From NCBI GenBank assembly GCA_019307165.1, contig JAFDKD010000486.1, forward strand, positions 1 through 8,358: 8,358 nucleotides of DNA, given 5' to 3'. Positions 6,163 to 8,358 of this stretch are shown piece by piece. Position numbers and translations under genes: made by a program. This DNA comes from Deltaproteobacteria bacterium. Lineage in GTDB: Bacteria > Desulfobacterota > DSM-4660 > Desulfatiglandales > Desulfatiglandaceae. How positions within the stretch are numbered: position 1 is the first letter of the stretch; each line of letters starts with the position of its first letter. The notes under the pieces are model-generated. The model was not told the DNA's origin, did no database searches, and saw only the letters and a list, made by a program, of their open reading frames with translations.

Positions 6163-6210
6163 CCCCTAGACATTGAATATTGAACATTGAGTTATTGAAG
6201 ATTTATGGAT

Positions 6211-6278
6211 GCCCGGCACTCAACCTCAAAACCGAAGTCTTATAGGGCAGACGCGTTCATTCAAGTTGAGTGCCGGGC
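6211..6278. repeat. Perfect 14-base inverted repeat at the manA 3' end
   Basis: GCCCGGCACTCAAC (6211-6224) is the exact inverse complement of 6265-6278, with 40 bases between. The right arm is the coding sequence of the last residues of ManA (the ...RHST tail); the left arm lies in the gap before the mutase. No T run follows the left arm on the transcribed strand, so it is not a typical terminator. It could stabilise or process the mRNA, or be a duplication scar. Confidence 0.75.
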
Positions 6279-7469
6279 CACAATCGCATCGCCTTCGATG
6301 CCGTATTGAAGAACCGTTCCGGGGACAAAAACGGCATCGCCCCTGCCGATACGGAGGGGCGCATCATTTCCGGTCCCGGCCACCTCCGCCTCGCCTTGTG
6401 TGCATATCAGGATTTCGACGCTTCGGCGGCCCGAAGCGGTATAAGGCATTCTCTTATCTAAAGAGATCACGGAGAGCAAAAATTCTCTCGCCGGCGTGGG
6501 ATACGCCCGCTCGCATTCCCCCCTTGCAACGGGAAGGACCCTTTTCGCGCCGCCTGGGGAAAAATCGACGACCCTAAGGAGTTCCCGCATATCCACATGC
6601 TTGGATGTGAGCCCGCCGCGCAAGACATTGTCCGAGTTGGCCATGAGTTCAATGCCCGAACCGTCCAAATAGGCATGAAGCTCACCCGGCGGGATGTAAA
6701 TCGCCTCGCCCGGCTTCAATTCCTCAAAATTCATTATCAGCGGCGAGAGCACGCCCATATCTCCCGGATAAGCACTTGCGAGTTCGGATACCCAATAAAA
6801 CAGCGGCGATTCCGCGACCCTTGCCCGGGCCGCCTTAGCGGCTTCATCGACAAGCGCGCGCCGCTTGTGCTCCTCCATGGTCATGAGCGAGTCAAAGAGC
6901 GGCCGGATTTCCTCTGAACGCAATCGGCCTGCAGCAAAAGGCATTTCAGCAAACAGCGTCGATGGAAGGATCTCCCCCATCAGACGCCGAATCTCTTCCA
7001 TTTCGCGAAAGCCCGTCAACAGGCGAAACGGGGTAAGGGCGCAAATGATTTCCGGCTTGTGGTTTTCGTCCCGGTAGTTGCGCTCGGGCGCATCGAGGGC
7101 CATCCCCATGCGGTTCTCGCGCGCATATCCTTCCCCGGCCTGCCGAAGATCGGGATGGACCTGCATTGACAACGGGCTGCCGACCCCCAGGACCTTGAAT
7201 AGAAACGGCAGTCTGCGGGAAAAGGCCCTGGAAACACCCTTGCCCAGGACCGATTCAGGGGCTGCCCGGACGATTTCCCCGAGCGGGGTCCACTGCCCGT
7301 CCTTCATGACCATTGACGGGGCTCCGGGATGGGAGCCCATCCAGAGTTCGGCCATGGGCTTGCCGATCGCCTCGGGCCTTCCCAGAAGGGTCTGAAGGGC
7401 CGTCCCGGACCCCCACGAATAGGTCCGTACCGGGTTTTTCAATATGCTGATGCCGTCAGTGCAATTCAT
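6261..7469 (-). CDS. manA: Mannose-6-phosphate isomerase, class I
   Basis: The 402-residue cupin-type zinc enzyme interconverts fructose-6-phosphate and mannose-6-phosphate. Visible family features are AELWMGSHP at 40-48, QVHP with zinc ligands Q103 and H105, HKPE with E140, ELHAYL with H265, and SDNVLRGGLTSK at 279-290, whose Arg belongs to the active site. A second small cupin-like domain closes the protein (about 345-400). The length is normal for type I enzymes. The start codon overlaps the stop of the upstream kinase gene as ATGA, so translation is probably coupled. A modest AAGGGA lies about 11 bases upstream inside that gene. With the mutase downstream it makes a two-step route to mannose-1-phosphate. 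Confidence 0.95.
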   Translation of the reverse strand: MNCTDGISILKNPVRTYSWGSGTALQTLLGRPEAIGKPMAELWMGSHPGAPSMVMKDGQWTPLGEIVRAAPESVLGKGVSRAFSRRLPFLFKVLGVGSPLSMQVHPDLRQAGEGYARENRMGMALDAPERNYRDENHKPEIICALTPFRLLTGFREMEEIRRLMGEILPSTLFAEMPFAAGRLRSEEIRPLFDSLMTMEEHKRRALVDEAAKAARARVAESPLFYWVSELASAYPGDMGVLSPLIMNFEELKPGEAIYIPPGELHAYLDGSGIELMANSDNVLRGGLTSKHVDMRELLRVVDFSPGGAKRVLPVARGECERAYPTPAREFLLSVISLDKRMPYTASGRRSVEILICTQGEAEVAGTGNDAPLRIGRGDAVFVPGTVLQYGIEGDAIVARHST

Positions 7470-8140
7470 GAAATGGTCGTTCCCTTAAAGGCCTCGCCCA
7501 TGAGGACCTTACGGAGGTTTTCCATATTGTTGCCGATGATGATCACCCGCAATCCGTGCGCTTCCGCTTCCCTGGAGGCCACTGGATCGAAGGGCTTGTT
7601 CATTCCCGGGTCCCAGGTATCCCCCACCAGCTTCCTGAAGTCGGGCCACGTTATGGCCTCAATCTTTTCCGCTGTGGGGTCTGTTTTCGGGTCGGCGGTG
7701 TACACATAGTCGATGTTGGACATATTAATGACTTCGGCGGCATTCATTCTTACGGCCAGTTGAACTGCGCGCAGGTCCGTGGAACTACCGGGTTGGAAAC
7801 CGGCGCCGATGATGATTCTTTTTTCCGTGTCCATTTCTTCGGCGGGGTCATGTATGACCCTGTCGTATGCTTCATCCCCAAAACCAGCCCTGACCAGCTC
7901 GGCGTTGAGCCGGGTGGCGCGTATACCGATCCAGTCCAGGTCGTTTCCGGAATCGGCGCCGACCTGTCTGGCGGCATCCTGGTATGTCCGGCAAATCCTG
8001 CCGCCGCCGCAAATCACGATAAAACGAGTGTCTCCCACATTAACAAGAAGTTCCTTGAATGCGGCCACAAAGGGCACGTCAATCTCTTCAGGAACAATAA
8101 TCGAGCCGCCAAGCGATATCACCACCGTTTTCAATCCCAT
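7466..8140 (-). CDS. Archaeal-type UMP kinase-like amino acid kinase family protein
   Basis: The 224-residue protein has an amino acid kinase fold: ISLGGSII at 8-15 (ATP-binding lysine loop region), VICGGGRICRTYQ at 42-54, DLDWIGIRATRLNAELVRA at 68-86, GFQPGSSTDLRAV at 114-126, and NMSNIDYVYTADPKTDP at 139-155. This combination, in particular DxDWIGIxATRLNA, resembles archaeal UMP kinase more than the bacterial PyrH normally encoded near tsf and frr. The expected reaction is UMP + ATP to UDP + ADP. The start at 8140 is supported by an AGGAGG three bases upstream; the in-frame ATG at 8173 lies in repeat-like sequence. It is the first gene of a unit with manA and manB, so a role in supplying nucleotide for sugar activation is plausible. 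A related kinase with another phosphate-accepting substrate remains possible. Confidence 0.85.
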   Translation of the reverse strand: MGLKTVVISLGGSIIVPEEIDVPFVAAFKELLVNVGDTRFIVICGGGRICRTYQDAARQVGADSGNDLDWIGIRATRLNAELVRAGFGDEAYDRVIHDPAEEMDTEKRIIIGAGFQPGSSTDLRAVQLAVRMNAAEVINMSNIDYVYTADPKTDPTAEKIEAITWPDFRKLVGDTWDPGMNKPFDPVASREAEAHGLRVIIIGNNMENLRKVLMGEAFKGTTIS

Positions 8141-8165
8141 TATCCTCCTCTTGTGTAACTTCGTA

Positions 8166-8211
8166 GGGTTCAAAGGTTCAAAGGTTCAAGGTTCAGGGTT
8201 ACGCGTTGCGC
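8166..8211. repeat. GGTTCAAA tandem-type repeat before the kinase-manA-manB unit
   Basis: GGTTCAAA, GGTTCAAA, GGTTCAA and GGTTCAGGG units follow one another, ending in GCGTTGCGC. The reverse complement closely resembles the block at 46-75. It covers the region where a promoter for the leftward unit would be expected; I cannot identify one. Confidence 0.65.
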
Positions 8212-8225
8212 GGAGGTTGGTTCTC

Positions 8226-8358
8226 TCTCGCAAAGAACGCAAAGGTCGCCAAGGCAAGGGCAAAAAGATTTAAAGGAATTCAATCCCTGTGTAAGATCCT
8301 GCCGTTCTCGTGCAGGGGCACCTATTTTGCTCCCCGCTCCTTGGTCCCCGCTCTCCTG
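8226..8358. other. Gene-free right end with a CGCAAAG-type repeat
   Basis: CTCGCAAAGAACGCAAAGG at 8228-8246 belongs to a widespread type of dispersed intergenic repeat. The remainder holds a short CCTGC/GCAGG hairpin around 8295-8318 and two near-identical CCCCGCTC-containing segments at the very end. I see no gene here. The window ends before the next one. Confidence 0.45.

Noticed and set aside
5658..6176. 172-residue plus-strand open frame opposite the phosphomannomutase gene
   Set aside because: It is the antisense shadow of a well-conserved enzyme with all catalytic motifs; no ribosome binding site or recognisable domain.
7556..8158. 200-residue plus-strand open frame opposite the kinase gene
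   Set aside because: It is antisense to a gene with clear kinase motifs, and its sequence shows no family resemblance.

Overview
The window looks like chromosomal DNA from a GC-rich, probably anaerobic deltaproteobacterium (Desulfobacterota; a Desulfobacterales-like genome is my best guess). This rests on the match of one small protein to the DVU0772 family, the protein families present, and intergenic DNA full of AACCTTGAACC-type, TTCGATATTC-type and CGCAAAG-type low-complexity repeats. The assignment is inferred from style, not from a marker gene.

Left part (+ strand, 85-3350): a 681-residue cobalamin-binding-type radical SAM enzyme whose last ~110 residues look like a PqqD-type RiPP recognition element. 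Five bases after its stop is a 51-residue gene with a TTG start and a perfect AAGGAGG ribosome binding site, which an ATG-based or length-filtered ORF search misses. It encodes a 16-residue leader followed by seven perfect-length pentapeptide repeats of the form Cys-His-Ala/Ser-Pro-Ala/Ser. The repeats differ at synonymous positions but hardly at all in amino acids. A rho-independent terminator follows. Beyond it is a SAM-dependent methyltransferase with a Trm112-like zinc ribbon, which may or may not belong to the system. I read the pair as a candidate ribosomally made, post-translationally modified peptide (RiPP) system, and it is the main discovery candidate here. I do not recognise the peptide as a named family.

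Middle (3351-4613, + strand): about 640 bases without a gene, rich in hairpins. They include an inverted pair of ~26-base copies of the same hairpin with a compensated base-pair change, then AT-rich low-complexity repeats. Next is a 122-residue DVU0772-family-like protein. Ten bases after it is a 48-residue remnant of the flavodoxin-like quinone reductase WrbA: it keeps the ribosome binding site, the first nine residues and the last ~39 residues, and has lost about 150 residues in frame.

Right part (- strand, 8140 to 4614): a three-gene unit transcribed leftward, namely an archaeal-type UMP kinase-like amino acid kinase, type I mannose-6-phosphate isomerase (manA) and an alpha-D-phosphohexomutase/phosphomannomutase (manB). 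The first two overlap by ATGA. ManA turns fructose-6-phosphate into mannose-6-phosphate and the mutase makes mannose-1-phosphate, the GDP-mannose precursor for surface polysaccharide or glycoconjugate. The kinase would supply UDP for nucleotide sugars if it is a real UMP kinase. A perfect 14-base inverted repeat spans the end of manA and the gap before the mutase. The two window ends carry inverted copies of the same AACCTTGAACC-type repeat.
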